The notes under the pieces are model-generated. The model ran no database searches. It saw nothing but the letters and a program-made list of their open reading frames with translations, and was not told where the DNA came from. This document shows, in pieces, positions 21,131-29,586 of a DNA stretch of 64,000 nt (positions are counted from its first letter, which is position 1; each line of letters begins with the position of its first letter). The translations under genes were made by a program, and so were the position numbers. Source of the stretch: Enterobacteriaceae bacterium RIT691 (lineage in GTDB: Bacteria > Pseudomonadota > Gammaproteobacteria > Enterobacterales > Enterobacteriaceae); NCBI GenBank assembly GCA_009668205.1, contig WJYM01000001.1:558001-622000 (forward strand), read 5' to 3'.

Positions 21131-21139
21131 TTTCAGAAT

Positions 21140-21172
21140 GCGGCAGCCTAAAGGGCTGCCGCATTGTTTTTA
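21140..21172 (+). terminator. Rho-independent terminator after pflF
   Basis: A stem of GCGGCAGCC/GGCTGCCGC with a five-base loop is followed by ATTGTTTTTAG. It lies between the pflF REP element and the ybiV promoter region. Confidence 0.8.
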
Positions 21173-21173
21173 G

Positions 21174-21185
21174 TTTCGAATGAAA
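21174..21185. promoter_or_regulatory. Shared palindrome TTTCGAATGAAA upstream of ybiV
   Basis: This 12-mer is the exact reverse complement of the operator core before pflE and is also present before ybiU. It lies 70 bases upstream of ybiV, in promoter range. Confidence 0.6.
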
Positions 21186-21255
21186 TAAATTTGTGGTTCC
21201 TGTCACATTATCACTAGAATGCTCCTGTTTGCCGGAATATTCAGGAGCTCAATGT

Positions 21256-22071
21256 ATGACCGTTAAAGTTATCGTAACCGACATGGACGGTACTTTTCTT
21301 AATGATGCCAAGCAGTACGATCGTGAACGCTTTTTGGCGCAATTCCAGCAGCTTAAGCAGCGCAACATCGAGTTTGTGGTGGCAAGCGGCAACCAGTATT
21401 ACCAGCTGATCTCTTTCTTCCCGGATATCCGTGACCAGATCTCCTTCGTTGCCGAAAACGGTGCGCTGGTGTACCAGCACGGTGAAGAACTGTTCCACGG
21501 TGAACTGACCCGTCATGAATCGCAGAGTGTGATTGGCGAGCTGCTGAAAGATCCTCAGCTCAATTTTGTCGCCTGCGGGCTGGAAAGTGCGTACGTCAGC
21601 GATAAAGCGCCAGAAGCCTTTGTGAAGCTGATGTCGAAGCACTATCACCGCCTGAAGCCGGTCTCCGACTACCAGCACATCGACGACAAGATTTTCAAGT
21701 TCTCGCTCAACCTGCCGGACAGCGAGATCCCTAAACTGATTGACGAGCTGCACGTGTCACTCGACGGCATCATGAAACCGGTCACCAGCGGCTTTGGTTT
21801 TGTTGATCTGATTATTCCCGGTCTGCATAAAGCCAACGGCATCAGCCGTCTGCTGAAGAACTGGCAGGTTTCGCCACAGGAGTGCGTGGCCATCGGCGAC
21901 AGCGGAAACGACGCCGAGATGCTGAAGCTGGTGAAATACGCTTTCGCGATGGACAACGCGGCTGACAGCATTAAAGCCATTGCCCGTTATCATACCGACA
22001 GCAACAACCATGACGGCGCACTGAATGTCATTCAGGCCGTGCTGGACAACGCGTCCCCGTTCGACGCCTGA
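21256..22071 (+). CDS. ybiV: HAD-family sugar phosphatase YbiV
   Basis: This cytoplasmic Cof-type HAD hydrolase (271 residues, the E. coli length) dephosphorylates small sugar phosphates; the E. coli enzyme acts on several, including fructose 1-phosphate. HAD motif I is DMDGTF with nucleophile Asp9; motif II is the ASG segment near 46; motif IV is [11 protein letters not shown] use the ATG at 21256, because the in-frame upstream extension from 21193 overlaps the leader. A hairpin (22079-22097) follows the stop. Confidence 0.95.
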   Translation: MTVKVIVTDMDGTFLNDAKQYDRERFLAQFQQLKQRNIEFVVASGNQYYQLISFFPDIRDQISFVAENGALVYQHGEELFHGELTRHESQSVIGELLKDPQLNFVACGLESAYVSDKAPEAFVKLMSKHYHRLKPVSDYQHIDDKIFKFSLNLPDSEIPKLIDELHVSLDGIMKPVTSGFGFVDLIIPGLHKANGISRLLKNWQVSPQECVAIGDSGNDAEMLKLVKYAFAMDNAADSIKAIARYHTDSNNHDGALNVIQAVLDNASPFDA

Positions 22072-22078
22072 TGATTTA

Positions 22079-22097
22079 CCGGAGCCGCCCGCTCCGG
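22079..22097 (+). terminator. Hairpin after ybiV
   Basis: CCGGAGC-CGCCC-GCTCCGG forms a seven-pair stem. The downstream tract is CT-rich rather than pure T, so termination may be partial. Confidence 0.5.
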
Positions 22098-22192
22098 TCT
22101 CCCCCTCTCTTTTCCCACCTGTGAACCTCATCAAGTTATTTAACTTGCATTAACTTAATTTTAACCTAAAGTAACGTTTGTAAGTTAAATTA

Positions 22193-22206
22193 CTTTCGAA
22201 TGAAAG
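22193..22206. promoter_or_regulatory. Shared palindrome CTTTCGAATGAAAG upstream of ybiU
   Basis: CTTTC-GAAT-GAAAG is the exact reverse complement of the 14-base core before pflE. It ends 15 bases before the ybiU ATG, next to the ribosome site GAGAGG, so a bound repressor would block transcription or its start. Confidence 0.65.
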
Positions 22207-22221
22207 ATTGAGAGGTCCACC

Positions 22222-23487
22222 ATGGCGCTTTCCTTTAGCAGTGAAACCCTGCCTGCCGATCCAAAAGCGGCAATCCGTCAGATGAAACACGCTCTGCGCG
22301 AACAGATTGGCGACGTGCAGGCGGTCTTTGATCGCTTAACGGCCCACATTGAAGCGCGGGTGGCTGAGATTGATGTGCTGAAAGCCGCAGGCGAACCCGT
22401 CTGGCCCGTCGTCTCCTATGCTGACCTTGCGGCAGGAAACGTCAGCGATACTGAGCGCGAAGCGATCAAACGTCGTGGCTGCGTGGTGATGAAAGGTCAT
22501 TTCCCACGTGAACAGGCGCTGGGCTGGGACAGTGCCATGCTGAACTACCTCGACAAAAACAACTTCGATGAGGTGTATAAAGGCCCTGGCGATAACTTCT
22601 TTGGCACGCTGAGCGCTTCACGCCCGGAGATCTACCCGATCTACTGGTCGCAGGCGCAAATGCAGGCGCGCCAGAGTGAAGGGATGGCAAAGGTACAATC
22701 CTTCCTCAATCGACTGTGGCGTTTCGACAGTGAAGGTAAGCAGTGGTTTGATCCGGATGTGAGCGTGATTTACCCGGATCGTATTCGCCGTCGCCCACCG
22801 GGAACCACCTCCAAAGGGCTGGGTGCGCACACCGATTCCGGGGCGCTGGAGCGTTGGTTACTTCCGGCATATCAACGTGTTTTCGCCAACGTCTTTAACG
22901 GCGACTTCACGCGTTTCGATCCCTGGGATGCGGCCCATCGAACAGAAGTGGAAGAGTACACGGTGGATAACACCACCAAGTGTTCAGTCTTCCGTACCTT
23001 CCAGGGCTGGACGGCGCTTTCGGATATGATCCCCCACCAGGGCTTGCTGCACGTGGTGCCGATCCCGGAAGCGATGGCCTATATCCTGCTGCGTCCTCTG
23101 CTGGACGATGTGCCGGAAGATGAACTGTGCGGTGTGGCACCAGGGCGCGTGCTGCCGGTGTCTGAGCAATGGCATCCGCTGCTGATCAAAGCGTTGACCT
23201 CCATTCCGGCGCTGGAAGCCGGGGATTCGGTGTGGTGGCATTGTGACGTGATTCATTCGGTCGCACCGGTCAACGACCAACAGGGCTGGGGCAATGTGAT
23301 GTACATCCCTGCAGCACCGATGTGCGACAAAAACCGGGTTTATGCCCATAAGGTGAAAGCGGCACTGGAAGCAGGCGCATCGCCGGGCGATTTCCCACGG
23401 GAGGATTATGAAACCACGTGGGAAGATAGGTTTACCCTTGACGATCTGAACGATCACGGCAAACGCGCACTGGGCATGCCGGTTTAA
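22222..23487 (+). CDS. ybiU: YbiU, putative Fe(II)/2-oxoglutarate-type oxygenase (DUF1479)
   Basis: The 421-residue cytoplasmic protein matches E. coli YbiU over its whole length. It has a double-stranded beta-helix signature with GLGAHTDSGALE (His-x-Asp) and a distal His in WWHCDVIHSVAP, the pattern of a metal-binding 2-His-1-carboxylate triad. Its substrate is unknown. It carries its own palindromic operator and ends convergently with a LacI gene: the two stop codons overlap in the bases TTAA. Confidence 0.93.
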   Translation: MALSFSSETLPADPKAAIRQMKHALREQIGDVQAVFDRLTAHIEARVAEIDVLKAAGEPVWPVVSYADLAAGNVSDTEREAIKRRGCVVMKGHFPREQALGWDSAMLNYLDKNNFDEVYKGPGDNFFGTLSASRPEIYPIYWSQAQMQARQSEGMAKVQSFLNRLWRFDSEGKQWFDPDVSVIYPDRIRRRPPGTTSKGLGAHTDSGALERWLLPAYQRVFANVFNGDFTRFDPWDAAHRTEVEEYTVDNTTKCSVFRTFQGWTALSDMIPHQGLLHVVPIPEAMAYILLRPLLDDVPEDELCGVAPGRVLPVSEQWHPLLIKALTSIPALEAGDSVWWHCDVIHSVAPVNDQQGWGNVMYIPAAPMCDKNRVYAHKVKAALEAGASPGDFPREDYETTWEDRFTLDDLNDHGKRALGMPV

Positions 23488-24557
23488 TCGTCGTACAACC
23501 CTTCCCTTTCAACGGCGGTGCGTCGGGAACCTGGACGTATCCGCCGTACCGATTCCCGCACCGTCAGCGTGCCGTGCAGCAGCAGCGATCCACACGGAGA
23601 CTCTGGTCGAATCAGACGCTGTTGCAGCATGTGCACCGCTTCGGTACCCAGCTCGTCTCGCGGAACGTGAACGGCGGTCAGCGGGACATCCTGAATGGCG
23701 GCAAGGTTAAAGCCGTCGATGCTCATGACGGAGACATCCTGCGGCACACGAAGGCCGCGCTGCTGAAGGGCCTTAATGGTTCCCGCAGCCATAAAATCAC
23801 CGCCGACCAGAAACGCCGTTGGCAACGGTTTATCTCCCTGCGCATCCAGCCAGGCACCCACGTTTTCTTCCGTTTCCCTGGCGCTGAAGCTTGGCACGGT
23901 AATCAAATCCCGGCTGTCCTGAAAGCGCAGATTGCCGTTTTTCCAGGCTTCGCGAATGCCCACCAGCCGTAGCTCCATGGTGTAGCGGCGCAGACACATT
24001 ACGTTCATCACCGCCCGGTGGCCCATATCAAACAGATAACGCGCCGCGAAATGCCCGATTAAGCGATGGTCGGGGGCAATGGACGGCAGGCGCATTTTCT
24101 CATCCCGGCAGTTAATCAGCACGCAGGGCTTGGCAAAATCCGCCGCCAAATCATGGATGTGCGGATCGTCGATGCCCAGCAAAATGGCGGCCTGCGTGTC
24201 TGATTCATTCATACGCGCCAAAAACAGGTTGGCATCGCTGTCGTTTTCTTCGAGTGCGCAAAAACGCAGCCGCACTTCATGTGGGGATAGCGCTTTATTG
24301 AGGCTTTGGATCACACGGTAATAAAAGATGTCGGACCGCTCGTCAAACGCCCGCTGCGGTGCGAAAACAATCAGGCTATTCAGCAGCATCCTTCCTGCTG
24401 CCATGCCTTCCATGACCCCTAACTCCCGCGCACAGGTGAGAACCTGATTACGCGCCTTTTCACTGGTGTTGGCCTTGCCTGCCAGCACCCGGGAAACGGT
24501 GCTCGCAGACAGCCCGGTCCGCATCGCGATTTCCGCGATTTTGAGCTTTTTATCCAT
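23484..24557 (-). CDS. LacI-family regulator, cassette 2
   Basis: This 357-residue regulator has an N-terminal helix-turn-helix (KIAEIAMRTGLSASTVSRVLAGKANTS) and an effector-binding domain (SIDGFNLAAIQDVPLTAVHVP). The ATG at 24557 is preceded by GGAGGT; upstream in-frame starts lack a ribosome site and cross the operator region. It is divergent from the MFS/GH31 operon, its likely target. Its leader carries palindromes related to those before ybiU, ybiV and pflE, so it may control those too (inference). Confidence 0.88.
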   Translation of the reverse strand: MDKKLKIAEIAMRTGLSASTVSRVLAGKANTSEKARNQVLTCARELGVMEGMAAGRMLLNSLIVFAPQRAFDERSDIFYYRVIQSLNKALSPHEVRLRFCALEENDSDANLFLARMNESDTQAAILLGIDDPHIHDLAADFAKPCVLINCRDEKMRLPSIAPDHRLIGHFAARYLFDMGHRAVMNVMCLRRYTMELRLVGIREAWKNGNLRFQDSRDLITVPSFSARETEENVGAWLDAQGDKPLPTAFLVGGDFMAAGTIKALQQRGLRVPQDVSVMSIDGFNLAAIQDVPLTAVHVPRDELGTEAVHMLQQRLIRPESPCGSLLLHGTLTVRESVRRIRPGSRRTAVEREGLYDD

Positions 24558-24573
24558 TTTGTGATCTACCTCC

Positions 24574-24597
24574 ATTTCGAAAATGAAAGAATTTTCA
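24574..24597. promoter_or_regulatory. Operator-like sites in the cassette 2 lacI leader
   Basis: ATTTCGAAAATGAAAG is the shared TTTCGAATGAAA core with two extra bases in the centre. It overlaps TGAAA-GAAT-TTTCA (24584-24597), a LacI-type palindrome. Both lie just upstream of the ribosome site, suiting autoregulation. Confidence 0.5.
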
Positions 24598-24660
24598 TAT
24601 CCATTTTTCCCAATGTTCAAGGGGATAAAGCTAATTAAAAAGGAGTATACCGCCACATCA

Positions 24661-24674
24661 TGAAAAAACTTTCA
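24661..24674. promoter_or_regulatory. Second TGAAA-N4-TTTCA palindrome
   Basis: TGAAA-AAAC-TTTCA repeats the symmetry of 24584-24597 about 77 bases away. Two such sites in one divergent promoter region could support repression by looping. Confidence 0.5.
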
Positions 24675-24732
24675 TAAATTGCGCTATTACCCGGCATTTT
24701 TCTGGCCTAACCTGAATTGGCCTGACAACTTC

Positions 24733-24747
24733 CATACTAGTTGTATG
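24733..24747. promoter_or_regulatory. Palindrome CATAC-N5-GTATG before the MFS gene
   Basis: A perfect five-base inverted repeat about 115 bases upstream of the MFS start. It differs from the LacI-type sites and may bind a second regulator; the family is not identified. Confidence 0.4.
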
Positions 24748-24860
24748 TGAAATAACTAAAAGAAAACAAATAAGTTTCAACAACATAAAAAACTTGTGTG
24801 ACAACTCACGGATTGAGTGGGTCATCTTTACCCCCTACAAACCGTCTTGTGGAGAATTCT

Positions 24861-26162
24861 ATGAGCCAAGGTATTAATAACGATCTGACAGCCGGCAAAA
24901 CGCGCCGCGTGGTAAAAAATCTGCGCTGGTGGGTGCTGGTCCTGTTTCTTCTGGGCGTGACCGTTAACTACATAACACGTAACTCGCTGGGGATCCTTGC
25001 GCCGGAGCTCGAAAAAGAATTAGGGATCAATAGCGCGCAATACTCCTATATTGTCGGGGCCTTCCAGCTCGCCTACACCATTTTCCAGCCGCTGTGCGGT
25101 TGGTTAATTGACGTTATCGGCCTGAAACTCGGCTTTATGATCTGCGCCTGCCTGTGGGCTATCGCCTGTATCGCGCACGCCGGTGCCGGAAGCTGGCTGC
25201 ACATGGCCCTGCTGCGTTTCGGGATGGGGGCATCAGAAGCCGCCGCAACGCCTGCAAACGCCAAAACCATCGGCGAGTGGTTCCCGAAATCAGAGCGTCC
25301 CGTTGCCGCAGGCTGGGCAGGCGTTGGGTTCTCAATCGGTGCGATGCTGGCCCCGCCTATCATCTATTTTGCTCATGCCTCTTTTGGCTGGCAGGGTGCG
25401 TTTATGTTCACCGGCTTCCTCGCCCTGGTGTGGGTGATGCTGTGGTGGGCGTTCTATCACAACCCGGATAAACACCCGAACCTCAGTAAAGAAGAACTGG
25501 CGTACATCAATCAAGATAACGAAGCGCCGCCGGTCAAACTGCCGTTCTTCACTGCGCTGCGCACCATCGGTAAGAACAAACGTTTCTACGGGATCGCCAT
25601 CCCGGCCTTTATGGCCGAACCTGCCTGGGCGGTGATGAGTTTCTGGGTGCCGCTGTATCTTGCGAAATCCTACGGCATGGATCTGAAACAGATTGCCCTG
25701 TTTGCCTGGCTGCCGTTCCTCGCCGCCGATCTGGGCAGCGTGGCGAGTGGCTATCTCACCAAACTGTATGTGCGCGTCTTTGGCTGCACTCGCGTGAACT
25801 CAATTGTTGCCTCCTCCGTTAGCGGTGCGTTCCTGATGCTCTCTCTGGCGGTGATGGCCTTCACCAATAACCCATACGTGGCGATTGCGCTGATCTCCAT
25901 CGGCGGCTTCGGCCACCAGATCATCTCCTGCATGCTGAGCGCACTGGTCGTGGAAACCTTCGACAAAGGCCAAATGGCGACCGTTAACGGCATGCGCGGC
26001 TCGGCGGCATGGATCGCAAGTTTCCTGTTTTCTCTGATTATTGGGGTGACTGCCGACAAGATTGGCTTTAACCCGCTGTTCGTCGCCATGGGCTTCTTTG
26101 ACCTGATTGGCGCTGTATTCCTGGTTGCATTTATTGCTGAACGTCGCGCTAAGCGCGCCTGA
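24861..26162 (+). CDS. MFS anion:cation symporter, hexuronate (ExuT)-like
   Basis: This 433-residue inner-membrane carrier has 12 predicted helices. RNSLGILAPELEKELGI, GASEAAATPANAKTIGEWFP and RGSAAWIASFLFSLIIG are in the style of the ACS family (ExuT, DgoT, GudP), which imports sugar acids with protons. It differs from ExuT in detail. TGTGGAG precedes the ATG at 24861. It lies 19 bases before a GH31 gene, so the imported solute may be an alpha-glycoside carrying a carboxylate; this is inference. Confidence 0.85.
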   Translation: MSQGINNDLTAGKTRRVVKNLRWWVLVLFLLGVTVNYITRNSLGILAPELEKELGINSAQYSYIVGAFQLAYTIFQPLCGWLIDVIGLKLGFMICACLWAIACIAHAGAGSWLHMALLRFGMGASEAAATPANAKTIGEWFPKSERPVAAGWAGVGFSIGAMLAPPIIYFAHASFGWQGAFMFTGFLALVWVMLWWAFYHNPDKHPNLSKEELAYINQDNEAPPVKLPFFTALRTIGKNKRFYGIAIPAFMAEPAWAVMSFWVPLYLAKSYGMDLKQIALFAWLPFLAADLGSVASGYLTKLYVRVFGCTRVNSIVASSVSGAFLMLSLAVMAFTNNPYVAIALISIGGFGHQIISCMLSALVVETFDKGQMATVNGMRGSAAWIASFLFSLIIGVTADKIGFNPLFVAMGFFDLIGAVFLVAFIAERRAKRA

Positions 26163-26181
26163 TAGATAGTGGACGACTGTT

Positions 26182-28548
26182 ATGAAAACGCTTAAACACT
26201 GGACCTTCGAAAAACAATCCGCCCATCACGTGGAGCTGACCGTCGACGGGCAACACACCCTGTGCCTGTACATGCTGGAAGAAAACCTGTTCCGCGTGCT
26301 GCTCAAACGCCAGGGCAAACTGGCGCTCGATAAAACCTGGAGCATCGCGCCAGGCCAGGACGTGCCGTGGGAAGGCCGCTCCCGTGAGGATCTCTCCGGT
26401 TTCAGCCTGCCCGTGTGGACGCTGGACAAACAAGAAGATGCGCTGACCATTAGCACCTCGCAGCTGCGCGTTACCGTCCACCAGCCGCTGTGGCTGGAAT
26501 GGCACTACAAAAACGAAGCCGGTGAGTGGGTTTACCTCACAGGCGACCGTCCGACCAGCGCGTATCTGGTCAATGCGCACGGCGACGGGGTGGCCCACTA
26601 TCTGAAGCGCCAAAAAGATGAGCGTTTCTACGGCCTGGGCGAAAAAGCCGGCGATTTGCAGCGTACCGGCAAGCGTTACGAGATGCGCAACCTCGATGCG
26701 ATGGGCTATAACGCCGCCAGCACCGACCCGCTTTACAAGCATATCCCGTTCACTATCACCCGTCGTGACGACGTCAGCGTCGGCTTGTTCTATGACAACC
26801 TGAGCAGCAGCTGGCTGGATCTGGGTAACGAGCTGGATAACTACCACACTGCGTATCGCCGCTGGCAGGCGGAATCCGGTGATATCGACTATTACCTGTT
26901 TACCGGCAAACGCGTGCTGGACATCACCAAATCGTTCGTCCGTCTGACCGGGAAAACCCAGTTTGGGCCAAAGTGGAGCCTGGGCTACAGCGGGTCCACC
27001 ATGCACTACACCGATGCACCGGACGCGCAGAACCAGCTGATGAACTTTATCCGTTTGGCCGATGAGCATGCGATCCCGTGCGATTCGTTCCAGCTCTCCT
27101 CCGGCTACACCTCGATCAACGGCAAGCGCTACGTCTTCAACTGGAACTACGACAAAGTGCCGCAGCCGAAAGTGATGAGCAAAGCGTTCCACGACGCCGG
27201 GCTGAAGCTGGCGGCGAACATCAAACCGTGTCTGTTGCAGGATCACCCACGCTATAACGAAGTGGCGGAAAAAGGCCTGTTCGTACGTGATTCCGAAGCG
27301 AATGCCCCGGAACGTTCCGTATTCTGGGACGACGAAGGCTCACACCTCGATTTCACCAACCCGGCGACCGTCGCCTGGTGGCAAGAGGGCGTGACCACCC
27401 AGCTGCTGGAAATGGGCATCGATGCCACCTGGAACGATAACAACGAATATGAAGTGTGGGATGGTGAAGCACGCTGCCACGGTTTTGGTCAGGAAATTGC
27501 CATCAAACACGTACGCCCGGTGATGCCACTGCTGATGATGCGCGCCTCGATGGAAGCTCAACAGAAATTTGCCCCGGAAAAACGTCCGTATCTGATCTCA
27601 CGTTCTGGCTGCGCCGGCATGCAGCGCTACGTGCAGACCTGGAGCGGCGATAACCGCACCAACTGGGCTACGCTGCGCTATAACACCCGCATGGGCGTAG
27701 GCATGAGCCTTTCCGGACTGTTCAACGTCGGGCACGATGTCGGCGGCTTCTCGGGTGATAAACCGGATGCAGAACTGTTCGTACGCTGGGTCCAGAATGG
27801 CGTGATGCATCCGCGTTTCACCATTCACTCCTGGAATGACGACCACACGGTGAACGAACCGTGGATGTACCCGGCCATTACGCCGTGCATTCGCGGTGCA
27901 ATTGAGCTGCGCTATCGTCTGATGCCGTACCTCTACACCCTGCTGTGGCAGGCCCACGCCGACGACGAGCCGATGCTGCGTCCGACCTTCCTCGACCACG
28001 AACATGACGAGCAGACCTTCGCCGAGTGCGACGACTTCCTGCTGGGCCGCGACCTGCTGGTAGCAAGCGTCGTTGAACAAGGCCAGCGTCAACGCCCGGT
28101 CTGGTTACCCGCGAACGAAACCGGCTGGTACGATTTCTATACCGGTGAGTGGTTCTCCGGCGGCCAGTGGATAACCGTTGATGCCCCACTGGAAAAACTG
28201 CCGCTGCTGGTTCGCGCAGGTGCCGCCCTGCCGCTGAGCGACCGCATCAAGCACGTGAAACCGGAAGATGACACCTCCCGCGAGCTGAAGCTGTTCCCGC
28301 TGAAAGGCGTAGGCCGCGATAAAGGCCTGCTGTTTGAGGATGATGGCGAAACCTGGGGCTACAAAAACGGTAATGCCCTGTGGCTGGAGTGGGAAATGGT
28401 CTGCACCGGCAGCACCATCGACCTGAAGGTCAACACCCGCGGCGATTACCGTCCGGCGTGGAAAGCGCTGAAGGTCACTCTGCCTGTCGATGAGAAGCGT
28501 CAGCTGCTGATCAACGGCGTTGCCGCCGGGGAGTGGGCGCTGAACTAA
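26182..28548 (+). CDS. GH31 alpha-glucosidase-type hydrolase, cassette 2
   Basis: This 788-residue cytoplasmic enzyme has an N-terminal beta-sandwich (about 1-245), a catalytic barrel and C-terminal sheets. Nucleophile Asp419 lies in ATWNDNNEYEVW and acid/base Asp490 in TWSGDNRTNW. The WNDNNE form is one I associate with alpha-glucosidase/isomaltase-type GH31 enzymes, and differs from the WLDEAEPE form of the other GH31 in this window. It also lacks the motif of sulfoquinovosidase YihQ. With the upstream acid-sugar transporter it forms a two-gene operon ended by a terminator. Confidence 0.88.
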   Translation: MKTLKHWTFEKQSAHHVELTVDGQHTLCLYMLEENLFRVLLKRQGKLALDKTWSIAPGQDVPWEGRSREDLSGFSLPVWTLDKQEDALTISTSQLRVTVHQPLWLEWHYKNEAGEWVYLTGDRPTSAYLVNAHGDGVAHYLKRQKDERFYGLGEKAGDLQRTGKRYEMRNLDAMGYNAASTDPLYKHIPFTITRRDDVSVGLFYDNLSSSWLDLGNELDNYHTAYRRWQAESGDIDYYLFTGKRVLDITKSFVRLTGKTQFGPKWSLGYSGSTMHYTDAPDAQNQLMNFIRLADEHAIPCDSFQLSSGYTSINGKRYVFNWNYDKVPQPKVMSKAFHDAGLKLAANIKPCLLQDHPRYNEVAEKGLFVRDSEANAPERSVFWDDEGSHLDFTNPATVAWWQEGVTTQLLEMGIDATWNDNNEYEVWDGEARCHGFGQEIAIKHVRPVMPLLMMRASMEAQQKFAPEKRPYLISRSGCAGMQRYVQTWSGDNRTNWATLRYNTRMGVGMSLSGLFNVGHDVGGFSGDKPDAELFVRWVQNGVMHPRFTIHSWNDDHTVNEPWMYPAITPCIRGAIELRYRLMPYLYTLLWQAHADDEPMLRPTFLDHEHDEQTFAECDDFLLGRDLLVASVVEQGQRQRPVWLPANETGWYDFYTGEWFSGGQWITVDAPLEKLPLLVRAGAALPLSDRIKHVKPEDDTSRELKLFPLKGVGRDKGLLFEDDGETWGYKNGNALWLEWEMVCTGSTIDLKVNTRGDYRPAWKALKVTLPVDEKRQLLINGVAAGEWALN

Positions 28549-28612
28549 GTCATTCCCCCGCGCAAGGCATCACGAGGCGCGGGTCTGATTGATGTCCATC
28601 TGTAACAAAATA

Positions 28613-28646
28613 CGCCATGAGTGTAAGTGCTGATGGCGTTTTTTTT
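28613..28646 (+). terminator. Rho-independent terminator after the GH31 operon
   Basis: CGCCAT and ATGGCG arms enclose a 14-base loop and are followed by eight T residues. Confidence 0.75.
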
Positions 28647-28694
28647 GCGCCGGATATACCTTCAGAGTGCCCCTTAACTTGCGGAAGCAAACGA

Positions 28695-28940
28695 ATGAAA
28701 CGAGTGACCGCTGTAACCCTGGCGCTGCTGCTGAGTTCCACCAGCGCGCTGGCATTTCAGGAAAGGCCGGTGCAGGAAACTGCGCCTCAGAATCCCCAGA
28801 CAAAAACCACCGCTCTCAGCCAATTTTCCGACGATGATAACGACGGTGCGATAGCGCAGGCTTACGGCCCGGCAGCCTTTAGCAGCACCACACAAACCAG
28901 CAATGGTTATCCTGTTCCTGTCCCACGTCAGCACCGATAA
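28695..28940 (+). CDS. Small secreted protein of unknown function (81 aa)
   Basis: I do not recognise this family. Residues 1-20 are a signal peptide (MKRVTAVTLALLLSSTSALA); the mature part (about 61 residues) is Gln-, Thr- and Pro-rich with an acidic DDDND stretch and no predicted fold. The ATG at 28695 begins the signal; the upstream in-frame extension runs through the GH31 terminator. It may be an exported stress or envelope peptide. Confidence 0.6.
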   Translation: MKRVTAVTLALLLSSTSALAFQERPVQETAPQNPQTKTTALSQFSDDDNDGAIAQAYGPAAFSSTTQTSNGYPVPVPRQHR

Positions 28941-28987
28941 CGTTTCAGCCCCGGGCGGTGATAAGCCCCGCCCGGTCTGTCACGCCG

Positions 28988-29062
28988 TCATACCACCGCA
29001 AGCAAAAATCCAACCCCTACGCCGTACAACACCACATTAATGACCAACATCAGCATCATCAT
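28988..29062 (-). CDS. Candidate 24-residue membrane microprotein
   Basis: The frame encodes MMMLMLVINVVLYGVGVG followed by FLLAVV, a single uninterrupted hydrophobic helix, with GGAG nine bases before the ATG. It resembles the many single-helix microproteins of enterics but matches none I know. A hydrophobic frame (29040-29111) also exists on the other strand without a ribosome site, so one of them is an accident of sequence. Confidence 0.35.
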   Translation of the reverse strand: MMMLMLVINVVLYGVGVGFLLAVV

Positions 29063-29107
29063 CGCTCTCTGCTCCGTAATGTGTTCAGTCAGTGTCTGCT
29101 TTGCTGT

Positions 29108-29422
29108 CTAATTTTTGGCTATCATCAGGCGAATGAACGTCAGCACGGCCACGCTGCAGACCAGCCAGTCACGCACGCCAGCTAACAGCGCTCTGCGCTG
29201 TCGCGTGGCCAGATACTGACCGTGGCGGCGGCAATGCGATAAGCACTCCTGAATCACCTCGTGATGGGTGATATTGATCAGCACTTTGGTGCCGAGAGGC
29301 TCTGCTTCCTTATCATGAGCCATCAGACTTATCGTGACGTAGAAAACCGAACCGCTTTGGCTTATCTGGTAACGATAGAGGGTCTTTTCATCCGCGCTGG
29401 TGATAAACGTAAACTGTTGCAT
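29108..29422 (-). CDS. Hypothetical protein with C-terminal membrane helix (104 aa)
   Basis: The protein is not recognised. The first 75 residues look like a small soluble domain (FTFITSADEKTLYRYQISQSG), and the last 25 form a hydrophobic helix (DWLVCSVAVLTFIRLMI), suggesting a tail anchor. The ATG at 29422 follows GGGGAAGGG; a start at 29437 is possible but has no better signal. Confidence 0.6.
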   Translation of the reverse strand: MQQFTFITSADEKTLYRYQISQSGSVFYVTISLMAHDKEAEPLGTKVLINITHHEVIQECLSHCRRHGQYLATRQRRALLAGVRDWLVCSVAVLTFIRLMIAKN

Positions 29423-29586
29423 CGCCCTTCCCCACAATGAAATGCGCAGGTCATTTCGTCATAGAATTGTGCAGGAATTATGGGGGGATGAAGGATTCGG
29501 CAGGCTGTTGCTTAACGGTTTAGAAAGGGAGAGACAAGAAGGGAGATTTCCCGGCAGCATGAGCGCCGCCGGGAAAGAAAGACGAA

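Noticed and set aside
24655-24678. Possible five-codon leader peptide (MKKLS) before the cassette 2 transporter
   Set aside because: Too short and coincides with a LacI-type palindrome; no attenuator hairpin with a T run was found after it.
26149-27246. 365-codon frame opposite the GH31 of cassette 2
   Set aside because: The GH31 domain is continuous on the plus strand; the frame is a shadow.
26182-28548. Idea that the cassette 2 GH31 is a sulfoquinovosidase (YihQ)
   Set aside because: Its nucleophile region reads WNDNNEYEVW and not the YihQ-type motif, and no other sulfoquinovose genes are near.
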